A stretch of 64,000 nt of DNA from Acidimicrobiia bacterium (GCA_027494135.1 JAOSJK010000001.1:1157378-1221377); one strand, 5' to 3'. Counted from the stretch's first letter, positions 38,929 to 51,526 are shown. Numbers and translations: made by a program. Notes: a model not told the origin generated them from the letters alone.

Positions 38929-39207
38929 CTAGGCTCCGTCTGCGTGGTGCCGGTGGAGGCGGGGCCCCGTCGGCGCGGTCGAGTGGACGGGGACCGGGTC
39001 GTACCCGTGCCCGCCCCATGGATGGCAGCGGGCGATCCGCTTCGTGGCAAGCCACATCCCGGTGGAGGCTCCGCGGACCTCGATGGCCTCACGGGCGTAC
39101 TCCGAGCAGGTCGGCAGGTACCTGCACCGCGGCTCCGCTCCGGCGGTGAGGCGTTGATACACACCTATCGCCCCCGTGAGCAGGCGCGCTGCGGGTCGCC
39201 GGCTCAC
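38929..39207 (-). CDS. yidD: membrane protein insertion efficiency factor YidD
   Basis: The 92-residue protein carries the family motif [46 protein letters not shown], with three conserved cysteines. It lies between rnpA and yidC, the standard order. The start is GTG 39207, overlapping the rnpA stop. The tail after VPVHS is short and variable. Confidence 0.95.
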   Translation of the reverse strand: MSRRPAARLLTGAIGVYQRLTAGAEPRCRYLPTCSEYAREAIEVRGASTGMWLATKRIARCHPWGGHGYDPVPVHSTAPTGPRLHRHHADGA

Positions 39208-39556
39208 GGTCGTTCCTCGGCCGATCGGCGGAGTAGCTCGCTCAACGTGCCCTCGATCTCCCTATATGTGGCATTCGCGGCGCCAGGACGTGCACCTATG
39301 AGGTAGGCACTCCCCCGACCAGTAGCGGAGCCTGTGAGCGCACCGCCTCGCGCAGGCGGCGCCTGACCCGGTTGCGGACCACCGATCCGCCCACGCTACG
39401 TGGTACTGCAAACGCGATGCGGGGCGGGGTCTGTGTCGCACCGGGACTCGACCCGTTCCCACCGTCGTGCCGCACCAGCGTCAACACTCCGGAGCGCAGC
39501 CTGCGCCCGCCGGCAAGGCTTCGGAACTCGGCGCGTCCCCTGACGCGCCTCGTCAG
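39204..39556 (-). CDS. rnpA: ribonuclease P protein component (frame break at 39312-39316; CTG start likely)
   Basis: RnpA is the protein subunit that helps RNase P mature tRNA 5' ends. Sequence: [61 protein letters not shown] (the RNR motif). After one missing base in the C run 39312-39316 comes [27 protein letters not shown]. No ATG or GTG lies near the conserved start; CTG at 39556 overlaps the rpmH stop as CTGA, matching the coupling style of the other genes here, so I take it as the start. About 118 residues. Confidence 0.9.
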
Positions 39557-39687
39557 GCCGATAGGCGGGTGCGGCCCTTCGTCCGGCGGCGCTTGAGCAC
39601 CGCCTGGCCCGCGCGGTTCCGCATCCGCAGGCGGAAACCGTGCTTCTTCTTCCTCTTGCGGTTGTTCGGCTGGAATGTCCTCTTCAC
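39553..39687 (-). CDS. rpmH: 50S ribosomal protein bL34
   Basis: The 44-residue protein [43 protein letters not shown] is a full bL34. GTG 39687 is chosen because bL34 starts exactly there and GAGGAGG lies upstream. It heads the minus-strand operon that runs to parB, next to dnaA and divergent from it. Confidence 0.96.
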   Translation of the reverse strand: MKRTFQPNNRKRKKKHGFRLRMRNRAGQAVLKRRRTKGRTRLSA

Positions 39688-40095
39688 GCATGGCCTCCTC
39701 GTTGCCGGGCGATAGGCGCCCCGCATCGCCCCGGGCCGTGGCGCGAGCGGCGCACCCACCCGGAAGCAGACAGACAGGCGAGTCTACGACTCCTCCGGAC
39801 CCTGCGGCAATCCCTCGTTGCCGCCCCCTCGCGGAAGATCGAGTGCGCCCGGGCCCTTGCGTCTCCGCGACGCCTCTGCTAGGCGGAACAACCCTGCCGG
39901 CATCCCCTCGGCACCCTTGGCGTCGTCCACAGGCCGATGCTAGGGTCGCTCGACCTGCCGGAGCGGAACGGCCTCGCCCCGGCGGACTTCCCCGGCGGGG
40001 CACGTTCCCCACAGGCCGCAGACCCAACCAGCACGACCGCACTGCGGCCGTTCTCCACACGTGTGGATGTGCCTGTGGACAACCGGGGAGATGTG
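39688..40095. promoter_or_regulatory. rpmH-dnaA divergent intergenic region with DnaA boxes and a likely dnaA promoter
   Basis: No gene is seen. A possible plus-strand promoter is TTGGCG (39917-39922) and TAGGGT (39941-39946) with 18 bp between. DnaA-box-like TGTGGACAA lies at 40074-40082, with related CCACA/TGTGG pieces around 39930, 40010 and 40055-40070. These would allow dnaA autoregulation. The arrangement is common in actinobacteria; the promoter call is tentative. Confidence 0.55.
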
Positions 40096-41514
40096 GTGGT
40101 TCTCGACGACGCTGCCGAAGAGCTCTGGTCCCGGGTGGCTACTGCGGTCCGACGTCAGCTCGCCGAACCGATCTGGAACACGTGGTTCCAGGGAGTGCAC
40201 GTCCTGTCGCTCACCGACGAGGCGCTCCTGCTCGGCGTCCCCAGCTCCGTGGCGGTCGAGCGGATCCGCTCAAGCTTTCTGGGCCTCCTGACAGATGCCG
40301 CCCAGGCCCTCACCGGCGTCCCGCTAGCCGTCGACCTGGCGGTCGACACGATCCCTCGCGACGACGAGCCCGTTCTGGTGGGTCTGCCGGCCGTCCAGCC
40401 GTCCGGCTCCCCGTCCACCTCCGCGAGTCCCACGATCACCCAGGCACCACCGGTCGATGAGGCCCTCCCGTACGACCGCTCGGCACTCGTACCCCGCTAC
40501 ACCTTCGACCAGTTCGTCATCGGCGCCTCGAACCGCTTCGCCCACGCAGCCGCCTTGTCGGTGGCGGAGAGCCCTGCGCGCCTGTACAACCCGCTCTTCA
40601 TCTACGGGCCTGCGGGGCTCGGAAAGACTCACCTCCTGCACGCGATCGGCCACCACGTGCGTCACCTCTTCCCGTCGAAGCGCGTCCGTTACGTCCCGAC
40701 CGAGACGATGATGAACGAGTTCGTCGACGCGATGCGCGCCAAGGAGATGCCGAACTTCAAGAAGCGGTACCGCGATGTCGACGTCCTGCTGGTCGACGAC
40801 ATCCAGTTCCTCGAGCGCACCGAGCAGCTCCAGGAGGAGTTCTTCTACACGTTCAACGACCTCCATTCACGCGGTAGCCAGATCGTCATCTCGTCCGACC
40901 GACCGCCCAAGTCGATCGCGACGATCGAGGACCGTCTGCGGAGTCGATTCGAGTGGGGCCTGATCACCGACATCCAACGCCCCGAGTTCGAGACCCGACT
41001 CGCGATCCTGCGCAAGAAGGCCGACTCCGAGAGGCTCGACGGCATCCCCGCCGAGGTGCTCGCGTTCATCGCGACCAACATCATCGACAACGTCCGCGAG
41101 CTCGAAGGGTCCTTGATCCGGGTCGCGGCGTACTCCAGCCTCAACCGCGTCCCCCTGACCGAGGAGGTCGCCCACACCGTCCTGGCCGACCTGCTCCCGT
41201 CCAGCCGGCCCCGCGTCATCACACCCGAGCTGATTCTCGACGAGACGGCGAAGATGTTCGGCTGGACCATCGACGACCTCTGCGGAAGGAGCAGGCGCAG
41301 ACCCCTGGTGACAGCGCGCCAGATCGGCATGTACGTCTTCAGGGAGCTCACCGACTACAGCTACCCCAAGATCGCCGAGGAGTTCGGCGGCCGAGATCAC
41401 ACGACCGTGATGCACGCCTGCGACAAGATCCGCACCCAGATGGCCGAGCGGAGGGTCGTCCTCGACCAGGTAAACGAGCTGATCAACCGAGTGAAGCTCG
41501 GCTCCAGTGGATAA
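40096..41514 (+). CDS. dnaA: chromosomal replication initiator DnaA
   Basis: DnaA binds oriC and melts it. Domain I is [25 protein letters not shown]; a variable domain II follows. Domain III has Walker [17 protein letters not shown] (about residue 172), Walker [27 protein letters not shown] and SSDRPPKSI. Domain IV has the DNA-binding signature [19 protein letters not shown] 40096 lies 5 nt after GGGGAG and is my choice; GTG 40093 and upstream codons in the same open frame are possible. About 472 residues. Confidence 0.96.
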   Translation: MVLDDAAEELWSRVATAVRRQLAEPIWNTWFQGVHVLSLTDEALLLGVPSSVAVERIRSSFLGLLTDAAQALTGVPLAVDLAVDTIPRDDEPVLVGLPAVQPSGSPSTSASPTITQAPPVDEALPYDRSALVPRYTFDQFVIGASNRFAHAAALSVAESPARLYNPLFIYGPAGLGKTHLLHAIGHHVRHLFPSKRVRYVPTETMMNEFVDAMRAKEMPNFKKRYRDVDVLLVDDIQFLERTEQLQEEFFYTFNDLHSRGSQIVISSDRPPKSIATIEDRLRSRFEWGLITDIQRPEFETRLAILRKKADSERLDGIPAEVLAFIATNIIDNVRELEGSLIRVAAYSSLNRVPLTEEVAHTVLADLLPSSRPRVITPELILDETAKMFGWTIDDLCGRSRRRPLVTARQIGMYVFRELTDYSYPKIAEEFGGRDHTTVMHACDKIRTQMAERRVVLDQVNELINRVKLGSSG

Positions 41515-41690
41515 CGCTGTGGACAACACCGGAGTTCTGTGGGCCGGAGGGCCCCGCGACATCAGCCGGCCACCGGCACCGTTTTCACCTGGGGACGGCA
41601 GGGGATAGCCGGTGGGGATCGATTCCCGCCCTAACCTGCGCTGATATCGGGTTGTCCACAATCCACAACCCCTACTACTACAGCCACCAA
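41506..41690 (+). other. oriC: chromosomal replication origin (oriC) core
   Basis: The dnaA-dnaN gap holds DnaA boxes: AGTGGATAA (41506-41514, complement TTATCCACT, overlapping the dnaA stop), TGTGGACAA (41518-41526), TTGTCCACA (41652-41660) and a degenerate one in AATCCACAA (41660-41668). Immediately after the last pair comes CCCC and then CTACTACTAC, i.e. TAGTAG on the other strand, matching the DnaA-trio. Box pair, GC cluster and trio in this order form the basal unwinding system known from Bacillus subtilis. Much shorter than typical Streptomyces origins. Confidence 0.82.
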
Positions 41691-41721
41691 TCCCTATCTA
41701 CTGAGTAACAGGAGGCCTGCG

Positions 41722-42819
41722 GTGAAGTTCCGCTGCGAGCGAGACGTCCTGGCGGAGGCAGTCAGGTCAGCACAGCGGGCGGTCGCGAACCGCGGCGGCC
41801 TGCCCCCCGTGCTCTCCGACCTACGGATCACGGCCACGGCCGAAGGCATCGAGGTCGTCGGATCCGACCTCGAGATCACGTACCGCGTCCGCGTGCCGGC
41901 GGACGTGGAGGAGACCGGCGTCGCGGTGGTGCCGAAGATCCTGGGCGACATCGCGAAGCGACTCGAGCCCGGTGCCGTGACCATCGAGGTCGACGGTGAC
42001 GAGGCGCACGTGTCGGGCGGCAAGTCGTCGACGACGCTACGTCTCAAGGCGGCCGACGACTACCCGATCATCGCCCCGGCCGACGGTAGCGGCGTGCGAG
42101 TCGATGCCGAGGCGCTCACAGGTGCGCTACGGCAGGTCGTCCGGGTCGCGTCGAAGGATCACGATCGCCACATGAGCCTCACCGGCGTTCTGCTTAGCGC
42201 GCACGGGGGCGGGTTGCGACTCGTGGCGACCGACTCCTACCGGTTGGCCGTGCGCGACCTCAAGGGAGTCAGCATGCTCCCCGAGGGCAAGCGCGTCCTC
42301 GTCGCAGCGAAGGGGCTCGAAGAGGTGCAACGGCTCGTCGGCGAGAGCGAGATCGAGGTCGTCCTGGGTGACCGGGACGTCGCGTTCCGCACGTCGACCG
42401 CGGAGGTCGTCGTCCGCTTGGTGGAGGGCGACTTCCCCAAGTACGAGCAGCTGATCCCGAGCGGCTACCCGAACCGTCTCGTCGCCAACACCGAGTCGTT
42501 CATGGCAGCGCTCGATCGTGTCTCGATCGTCGGGCAGGGTCGCGAGAACGCCAACCTGAAGCTGACGATGTCGGGCAGTGGACTCGAGCTCGCGATGACA
42601 GTGCCCGATGTCGGTTCGTCGGAGGAGCCGATCGACGCGAAGTACGAGGGGAGCGAGCTCACGGTGGCCTTCAATCCGCAGTTCCTGCGGGCGGGTCTCG
42701 AGGCGATCGAGGCCGACGAGTTCGTCTTGTCGACCATCGACCCGATGAAGCCTGCGACGCTGCAGGCGGCCGACGGGGACGACTTCCTCTACCTCGTGAT
42801 GCCGGTGCGGACTGCCTGA
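41722..42819 (+). CDS. dnaN: DNA polymerase III beta sliding clamp
   Basis: The 365-residue clamp has KFRCERDVLAEAVRSAQRAVANRGGLPPVLSDLRI at the start, DDYPIIAP, VDAEALTGALRQVVRVASKDHDRHMSLTGVLL, the central domain GDFPKYEQLIPSGYPNRLV and the C-terminal NPQFLRAGLEAIEADEFVLSTIDPMKPATLQ ... YLVMPVRTA. GTG start at 41722 with AGGAGG upstream. The frame is intact. Confidence 0.97.
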   Translation: MKFRCERDVLAEAVRSAQRAVANRGGLPPVLSDLRITATAEGIEVVGSDLEITYRVRVPADVEETGVAVVPKILGDIAKRLEPGAVTIEVDGDEAHVSGGKSSTTLRLKAADDYPIIAPADGSGVRVDAEALTGALRQVVRVASKDHDRHMSLTGVLLSAHGGGLRLVATDSYRLAVRDLKGVSMLPEGKRVLVAAKGLEEVQRLVGESEIEVVLGDRDVAFRTSTAEVVVRLVEGDFPKYEQLIPSGYPNRLVANTESFMAALDRVSIVGQGRENANLKLTMSGSGLELAMTVPDVGSSEEPIDAKYEGSELTVAFNPQFLRAGLEAIEADEFVLSTIDPMKPATLQAADGDDFLYLVMPVRTA

Positions 42820-42823
42820 GCCG

Positions 42824-43976
42824 TTGGATGACGCAGGGGTCGAGGTCCCGGTATCTCCCGATGCGGCCCGCGTAGAGAGGCTCTTTCTCGCCGACTTCCG
42901 CTGCTTCAGCGAGATCGATCTGGAGCTCCCGGCCGGGGTGACGGTGTTCACCGGCGCGAACGGGGAGGGCAAGACGAGCCTGCTCGAAGCGGTGGGCTGG
43001 GCCTCACGCGCCAAGTCGTTCCGGGGGTCCCCGACAGGGCCTTGGTGCGATCAGGCTGTCCGACGGCGGTGCTGCGCGTCGAGGTCGTCGAAGGTGAGAG
43101 ACGGCAGACACTCGAGGCGGAGATAAACGCGACGGGGCGCAACCGCGTGCTTCTGAACCGCAATCCGCTGACGCGTCGCGCGATCTCGGCGGTCTCTTCC
43201 GAACCGCGGTCTTCGCTCCGGACGACCTCCAGATGGTCAAGGGCGGTCCCGGATTGCGGAGGGACTACCTCGACGACCTTCTGGTATCGCTGGCCGGCAG
43301 ATACGAAGCCGCGCGATCCGACTACGAACGGGTCCTCAGGCAGCGAAGCGCGCTTCTCAGGGCGGGCGTGCGCAACGACGAGGACAGGCTGACGCTCGAC
43401 GTCTTCGACGCGCAGCTCGTGCGCTCGGGGGCCGAGCTGGTGCGAGGGCGCCTGGGGCTCCTGAAGCAGATCGTGGGCCCGGTTGCAACCGCGTACGCCC
43501 GCCTCTGCGGTCGCGAGGAGACCGTGGGCGCCGCGTACGAGGCCGATTGGTCAGGGGTCCCGCTCGAGGAGGCGGGCCCCGAGGCGGTCGAGGACATGCT
43601 GCGCGAAGCGCTCGGCAGGGCGAGACACCAGGAGATCCAGCGTGGCGTCACCCTCACCGGTCCTCACCGCGACGACTGGTGTCTGACCATCGCAGGACTC
43701 GACTCACGGACGCAGGCATCGCAGGGGGAGCAGCGGACGCTGGCACTGGCGCTGCGCCTGGCGGGCTACGAGGTGTGCACGAACGTGACCGGATCCGGCC
43801 CGGTGCTGCTCCTCGACGATGTCTTCAGCGAGCTCGACCCGGCGCGTGCCGACGCGCTGATAGCGCACCTGCCACCGGGGCAGACCCTGCTGACGACGGC
43901 TTCGGGAGTGCCGGGCGGTGTGGCTCCCGATCGCCGGCTGAGGGTGGCCGGTGGGCGGATCGAGGAGGAGGCGTGA
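42824..43976 (+). CDS. recF: DNA replication and repair protein RecF (two frame breaks)
   Basis: RecF is an SMC-like ATPase that loads RecA at gaps. Motifs: VERLFLADFRCFSEIDLELPAGVTVFTGANGEGKTSLLEAVGW (Walker A), NRNPLTRRADLGGLFRTAVFAPDDLQMVKGGPGLRRDYLD, GRARHQEIQRGVTLTGPHRDDW, SQGEQRTLALALRLA (signature) and PVLLLDDVFSELDPARADAL (Walker B). One base is missing at the G run 43023-43027 and another near 43178-43183. TTG start at 42824, 4 bp after dnaN; about 384 residues. Confidence 0.94.
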
Positions 43977-44302
43977 ACGGACGGCGACGAGACGAGCCGC
44001 GGCCTCTCGGCGACGCCCTCGCGGCCGTGGCGCGCGACCTCGGAGTGGGCGACCCGAGAGTGCTCGGCGCTCTCCACAGCCGGTGGGCGGATCTGGTGGG
44101 CGATCAGCTCGCGAGTCACGCCCGGCCCCGTTCACTTCTCGACGGAGTGCTCACCATCGAGGTCCATGACCCGGCGTGGGCGACCCAGGTGCGGTACCTG
44201 GGAGAGACGCTGAGGGAGCGTGCTGTCGACATTCTCGGCGAGGGCAGCGTGCGGTCGGTCCGGGTGGTCGTCGCCAGGCGCGGAGCCACCACGGAGCAGT
44301 AG
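43973..44302 (+). CDS. DUF721 protein (DciA-like helicase operator)
   Basis: GTG start overlaps the recF stop (GTGA). The 109-residue protein (RPLGDALAAVARDLGVGDPRVLGALHSRWADLVGDQLASHARPRSLLDGVLTIEVHDPAWATQVRYL) matches DUF721. Members called DciA load the DnaB helicase in bacteria without DnaC/DnaI, and the Mycobacterium homologue (Rv0004) is in the same place between recF and gyrB. Confidence 0.9.
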   Translation: MNGRRRDEPRPLGDALAAVARDLGVGDPRVLGALHSRWADLVGDQLASHARPRSLLDGVLTIEVHDPAWATQVRYLGETLRERAVDILGEGSVRSVRVVVARRGATTEQ

Positions 44303-44376
44303 CGGCCAGGGAGCTGAGGGCGCTCGGGCAGGGCCTTCGTCTGGTAGAGTGGGCAACCCGCCGATATCGGCTCTGA

Positions 44377-46391
<2,015 letters not shown>

Positions 46392-46408
46392 CTGATCAGG
46401 AGCACCGC

Positions 46409-48906
46409 GTGCCCGACGAAGGCCGCGTCGACGACGGCGTCGACACCATCGAACCGATCGAGATCCAGGAGGAGATGGAGCGCTCCTTCCTGGACTACGC
46501 GATGTCGGTCATCACCGCGCGTGCGCTACCGGATGCCCGCGACGGCCTGAAGCCCGTCCACAGACGCATCCTCTACGGCATGTACGAGGGCGGACTCCGG
46601 CCCGATCGGCCTCATCGCAAGTGTGCCTCGGCAGTCGGCGACGTCATGGGCAAGTACCACCCTCACGGCGACAATGCGATCTACGACGCGCTGGCACGCA
46701 TGGCGCAAGACTTCTCGTTGCGCTATCCGCTGATCGACGGTCACGGGAACTTCGGATCCCCCGACCCCAACGACCGCCCGGCCGCGATGAGGTACACCGA
46801 GGCGCGGCTCGCTCCTCTCGCCATGCAGATGCTCGGTGAGATCGACGAGGAGACGGTCGACGCGACGGCCACATATGACGGACAGAACGACGAGCCGATC
46901 GTGCTGCCGGCGCGCTTCCCGAACCTCCTCGTCAACGGAGTGAACGGCATCGCCGTAGGCATGTCTACGAGCATCCCGCCGCACAACCTGCGCGAGGTGA
47001 TCGACGCCGCCGTTCACGTGCTCGACAACCCCCAGGCAACCCCCGACGATCTCATGGCGTATGTCAAGGGGCCCGATTTCCCCACAGGAGCGCTGCTGCT
47101 AGGGCGCGCGGGGCTCGAGGAGGTCTACCGCACGGGGCGCGGCTCGGTGAAGATTCGCGCTGTCGCCGAGATCGAGGAGGGCGTCCGCGGCGACCAACGG
47201 ATCGTCGTGAGTGAGGTTCCGTATCAGACATCGGTCGAGACGATCGGGCAGAAGATCGCTGAGCTGGTGAACGACCGGCAGATCGACGGAGTGCGCGACG
47301 TTCGCAACGAGTCGTCCGGCGATACCGTCCGGCTCGTCATCGACTTGAAGCGCGACGCGAACGCGCAGGTGGTTCTCAACCAGCTCTACAAGCGCACGAT
47401 GATGCAGAACTCTTTCTCCGTGCACATGCTTGCGCTCGTCGATGGGGTTCCGAGGCTGCTGAACCTGGCGGCGGCCCTCTCTGTGTACGTGGGGCACCAG
47501 ATCGACGTGGTCACGCGCCGCTCCGAGCATCGTCTCGCTGTGGCGCGCCGTCGGGCCCACATCGTGGAGGGGCTGCTCCGGGCGCTCGATCACATCGACG
47601 AGATCATCGCGATCATCCGAGGATCCCAGGATGCGGCGGCGGCGCGCGACTCCCTCATGGGCGAGCCGTTCTCCTTCAGCGAGGTGCAGGCGACCCACAT
47701 CCTCGACATGCAGCTCAGACGGCTGGCTCAGCTCGAGGGACAGAAGCTGCGCGACGAACAGGCGGAGCTGCTGGCCAGGATCGGCGAGCTCGAGGCGATA
47801 CTCGCCGACGAGTCGAAGCTGCGGGCCGTCATCAAGGAGGAGCTCGTCGCAATACGCGACGAGTTCGGCGACGACAGGCGCACACGCGTCGTCTTCGACC
47901 CGGGCGACATCGACACACTCGACCTCATCGAGGACGAAGAGGTAGTCGTGGTCCTCTCGCACAAGGGGTACGTGAAGGCCGTTACGTCCGACGCGTTCCG
48001 CTCGCAGGGGCGAGGGGGAAGGGGGGTGACCGGTGCGAAGCTGCGCGACGAGGACTACGTAGAGCACCTGATCACGACCACAGCGCACTCCTACCTGCTG
48101 TTCTTCTCGGATCGTGGCCGCGTGTACCGGATAAGGGCACACGAGATCCCGATGAAGGATCGCACGGCGCGAGGCACCGCATTGGTGAACCTTCTTGCGC
48201 TTCAGCAGGATGAGCGCATCCAGGCGATCATCGACACGCGCACCTACGAAGACGGCGCGTACTTGTTCTTCGTGACCCGTGGAGGCGTCGTGAAGAAGAC
48301 GCGCATGTCCGAGTACGACTCGTCGCTTCGGTCGGGCCTGATAGCTATCAACCTCAAGGAAGGCGACGAGCTCGTCCGCGTCGTACAGACGACCGGCAGT
48401 GACGACATCTTCATGGTCTCCCGCGGAGGGATGACGATCCGGTTCTCGGAGAACGACGTCCGTCCAATGGGGCGGGCTACCGCCGGTGTGCGGGGATGCG
48501 CCTCAAGGGCGACGACGACGGCGTCGTTAGCTGCGACGTTGCCGGCGACGAGACGGTGATGCTGTTCGTCACGGCGGGCGGCTACGGCAAGCGAACGCGC
48601 CTGGGAGCATTCAACCCGCAGGGGCGTGGCGGGCAGGGGGTCAGAGGTATGAGGGTGACCGCCGAGCGCGGACCGGTAGTAGCGGCGTTCACCGTCGCCG
48701 ACGATGACGACGTCCTTCTCTTCTCGTCGGCCGGCCATCTGATACGTACGCCGGTCTCGGAGATCTCGGAGCAGGGCAGGGGTGCCACCGGAGTGCGCGT
48801 CACGAGTGTCGGAGATGGGGATACGGTTGTGGCCGTCGCGCGTGTGCTGGAGACCGACACAGCGCCCGCGGCCGAGGCCGCGGAGGGTGACGGCGAGGAG
48901 CACTAG
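46409..48906 (+). CDS. gyrA: DNA gyrase subunit A (frame break at 48492-48495)
   Basis: The breakage-reunion domain has [63 protein letters not shown] and the active tyrosine in [13 protein letters not shown]. The C-terminal beta-pinwheel has the GyrA box [11 protein letters not shown] and repeats such as [18 protein letters not shown]. One base is missing in the G run 48492-48495; the rest ([14 protein letters not shown] ... GDGEEH) follows in another frame. GTG 46409 lies 17 bp after gyrB. About 832 residues. The position equivalent to E. coli Ser83 is Asn. Confidence 0.95.
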
Positions 48907-49410
48907 ATGGCAGAGGCCCTGGTAGACAGGGACACCGCCCTGGTGGACACGGTGACGCCCGCTACGGCGGGAGGACGCGGCAACGGACTGCGGCGTGCCT
49001 GGCGTGGCGAGTCCCGTCGCGACAAGCGCGGAGTCGGAACGGCGCCGAGGCGGCGTCCCGTGGAGCGCAGGTACCGGCAGACGATCCGCCGAATCGACCT
49101 CTGGTCGGTCGTGAAGATCTCGATCTGCTTCTACCTCTGTGCGCTCGTCGTGCTGCTCGTGGCGGCGATGGTTCTGTGGTGGATAGCCACTGCGTTCGGC
49201 GCAGTGAAGAACGTCGAGGACTTCATCGGGACCCTCATAGGGTCCGACGACTTCGAGCTGCTGACCTGGCGGTTGCTGCGCGGGGCGACGCTCATCGGCC
49301 TGGTCCTGGTCTGCATCATGGTCGTCACCACCGTCGTCGGTGCCGCGTTCTACAACCTCTTCTCCGAGATCCTCGGCGGCGTGGAGATCACGGTCGTCGA
49401 GGAGGAGTGA
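48907..49410 (+). CDS. DUF3566 transmembrane protein
   Basis: The ATG follows the gyrA stop directly. The 167-residue protein has a long basic cytoplasmic N-terminus (about 85 residues), then the DUF3566 domain: RRIDLWSVVKISICFYLCALVVLLVAAMVLWWIATAFGAVKNVEDFIGTL and LIGLVLVCIMVVTTVVGAAFYNLFSEILGGVEI, with two membrane helices. Mycobacterium Rv0007 in the same position is of this family. Function unknown. Confidence 0.92.
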   Translation: MAEALVDRDTALVDTVTPATAGGRGNGLRRAWRGESRRDKRGVGTAPRRRPVERRYRQTIRRIDLWSVVKISICFYLCALVVLLVAAMVLWWIATAFGAVKNVEDFIGTLIGSDDFELLTWRLLRGATLIGLVLVCIMVVTTVVGAAFYNLFSEILGGVEITVVEEE

Positions 49411-49544
49411 CGCGACGGGGTACGCCGGGCGGTACTGCTCCGCGGAGGTCGAGGCCCCCGGTACCCGTACCCGCGACCGGCGGTGCAGGGCGCACTGCCT
49501 GGTACGATCCCTCGCCGCGACCGGCCTCTGGCGTCGGCCGTCGC

Positions 49545-49618
49545 GGGGCTATAGCTCAGTCGGTTAGAGCGCATCCCTGATAAGGATGAGGTCGGTGGTT
49601 CGATTCCACCTAGCCCCA
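49545..49618 (+). tRNA. tRNA-Ile (anticodon GAT)
   Basis: The 74-nt cloverleaf has acceptor GGGGCTA/TAGCCCC, D-arm TAGCTCAGTCGGTTAGAGC, anticodon loop CTGATAA with GAT, and T-arm GGTTCGATTCC. No CCA is encoded. tRNA-Ile then tRNA-Ala after gyrA is the same order as in Mycobacterium. Confidence 0.97.
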
Positions 49619-49674
49619 CCGTCGCCCGGGCCCTACCCGGGGCCGCCGGCGCCTCCGTCGGTACACTCCGGAGC

Positions 49675-49818
49675 ATGAAGGCCAGGACGTTTCGGCGAGT
49701 GCTGTTCGCTGTCGGCGTGGCCGGCCTCATCGGAGCGCTCGCCCGCTTCCGGGGCAAGGGCGGCGCACCTCCGACCAGCGGCGGGTGGCGCGAGCTCGAA
49801 GCCCCGGACTTCAGGTGA
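49675..49818 (+). CDS. small membrane protein (47 residues)
   Basis: MKARTFRRVLFAVGVAGLIG is followed by ALARFRGKGG and a short soluble tail ending EAPDFR. There is a basic N-terminus, one hydrophobic helix and an Arg/Lys stop-transfer. Its stop overlaps the GTG of the next gene (GTGA), which supports real translation. No family recognised. Confidence 0.6.
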   Translation: MKARTFRRVLFAVGVAGLIGALARFRGKGGAPPTSGGWRELEAPDFR

Positions 49819-50803
49819 CCACGGCGCTGCTGGTCGGGCTCGGGGCCGTCGGCTCCCGCGCAGCGAGGCAGCTCGTCGAGACCGACGGCGTCGAACGGCT
49901 GCTGGTCGCCGACCGCGACCGCAAGCACGCGCAGCGACTCGTGGCATCGCTCGGCGACAGGGCCGAGCACGTGAAGTTCGCCCCGGGCGACGCACTGCCC
50001 GAGGGGGTGGGCGTGGTCGCATGCGCGATCGCCTCCGGCGTCGACAGCGATGTCGTGAGAGCGGCGATCGCGTCAGGCGTTCCGTGCGCGTCGGTCGACG
50101 ACGACCACGAAGCGATCGAGGGCTTGCTCGCGATGAAGAGCGATGCTGCGGCGGCGGGGGTGACGGTGGCCGCCGGATGCGGATTGGCGCCGGGCCTGGC
50201 CGATGTGCTCGCCCGGCACGCCGCCGACGCGCTCGACGCCGTCGACGAGGTTCGGATCGCACGCTCTGGTTGGGCGGGGCCCGCCAGCGTCGCGACGGTC
50301 CGGCGCGAACGGCACGGCGTCGCCCGCGAGTGGGACGGCGGCGAGTGGACGAGTGTCCGTCAGGGGGCGAGGAGCTCGTGTGGTTCCCGGAACCGATCGG
50401 GGGCCGCGACTGCGTCGTCGTCTCGGGGGGCGGCGCTCTACTGGTCGATGCCTTTCCTGATACGGGACGCATCAGTGTCCATCTGGGGGAGCCCGCGTCG
50501 CGGCGCCCCTTCCGGAAGCGGTTCGGTGACGACGGCGCATGGGGTGCAGCTCGAGTGGAGGTATACGGCCGAAGAGGCGTTGCGCGCGACCTCGCCGTCT
50601 ACGGGGTGGTGGAGAGAACCGCCGTCGCCGCGGGCACGGTGCTGGCCGTCACAGCGGGTCTGTTGGCAGGCTGCGGAGGCGAGCGCGTCGAGAGCCCTGG
50701 GGTTCACGGCCTCGCGGCGCTCGTCAGCCCGATCTCCTTCCTCGCCGAGCTGGCCCGCAGGGGAGTGCGGACAGCCGTCTTCGAGGGCGCTCCGGCCGCA
50801 TGA
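49815..50803 (+). CDS. saccharopine-dehydrogenase-like NAD(P)-binding protein (frame break at 50363-50367)
   Basis: GTG start. The Rossmann motif TTALLVGLGAVGSRAARQLVETDGVERLLVADRD is at the N-terminus; VVACAIASGVDSDVVRAAIASGVPCASVDDD and VTVAAGCGLAPGLADVLARHAAD match the saccharopine dehydrogenase/homospermidine synthase superfamily. One G is missing in the run 50363-50367; the second half (ELVWFPEPIGGRDCVVVSG ... SPISFLAELARRGVRTAVFEG) follows. About 329 residues. The substrate is unknown. Confidence 0.8.
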
Positions 50804-50968
50804 CGCCCGGAGCGAACACCGGTGCCGCGTTCGTGCGCGTCGATCCGGTTGTCACATGACGGCACAAATCTCGGGTCCGGCCTTCCCATCGGCAGGCGGT
50901 CGTTCGGCCCTGGATTCGCATCGAGCGCCGTGGCCTGCTGTAAGCACGCACTCGACAGGGAGGCTCCC

Positions 50969-51526
50969 ATGAAGGCGACGCGCAGTATCACCGTACGGCT
51001 CGGGGCCGCGCTGGTCGCAGCGGTCCTCGTCTCCGCATGCGGTGGAGACGACGACACGTCGGCGACGACGGAGTCGAGCGCGGCCGGAAGCGCAACGTCG
51101 AGCACGAGCGAGCCTGGCGCGACGGTGAGCGTCGACGTCTACCTAGTGGACCAGGAGGCGTTCAACGTCGGGACGGCGCCGTACGTCGTCGCTCTGGAGC
51201 GACAGGTGCCGGCGGAAGATCCGGTCACCGGCGCGCTCGATGCGCTCTTCGCCGGGCCGACCACGGACGAGGCGAACGAAGGCATCATCCTCGTCGCTTC
51301 GGGAGCGACCGGCGTGGGCGAGGTGACGCTCGAGGACGGTGTGGCGCGCGTGCACCTAGAGGGAGGATGCAGCAGTGGGGGATCCACTCTCAGCGTCGCC
51401 GACGAGATCATTCCCACGCTGCGGCAGTTCGAAGAGGTCGATGTCGTGAAGGTCTACGACCCCGACGGTACGACCGGTGATGCCGACGGGCCGCACGATT
51501 CGATGCCGTTCTGCCTGGAGCCGTGA
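50969..51526 (+). CDS. GerMN-domain lipoprotein
   Basis: The 185-residue protein has a lipoprotein signal (RLGAALVAAVLVSACGG; lipobox VSAC), a Ser/Thr-rich linker and a GerMN/sporulation-type domain (VSVDVYLVDQEAF, DPVTGALDALFAGPTTDEANEGI, GVGEVTLEDGVARVHLEGGC). GerMN domains occur in exported proteins linked to the cell wall. The stop overlaps the next start (GTGA), so this and the GH43-like lipoprotein form an operon. Confidence 0.82.
   Translation: MKATRSITVRLGAALVAAVLVSACGGDDDTSATTESSAAGSATSSTSEPGATVSVDVYLVDQEAFNVGTAPYVVALERQVPAEDPVTGALDALFAGPTTDEANEGIILVASGATGVGEVTLEDGVARVHLEGGCSSGGSTLSVADEIIPTLRQFEEVDVVKVYDPDGTTGDADGPHDSMPFCLEP

Noticed and set aside
37977..39164. In-frame upstream extension of jag through yidC and yidD
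   Set aside because: The Jag-N domain starts at 37976; upstream residues are shifted readings of yidC and yidD, which are clear in their own frames.
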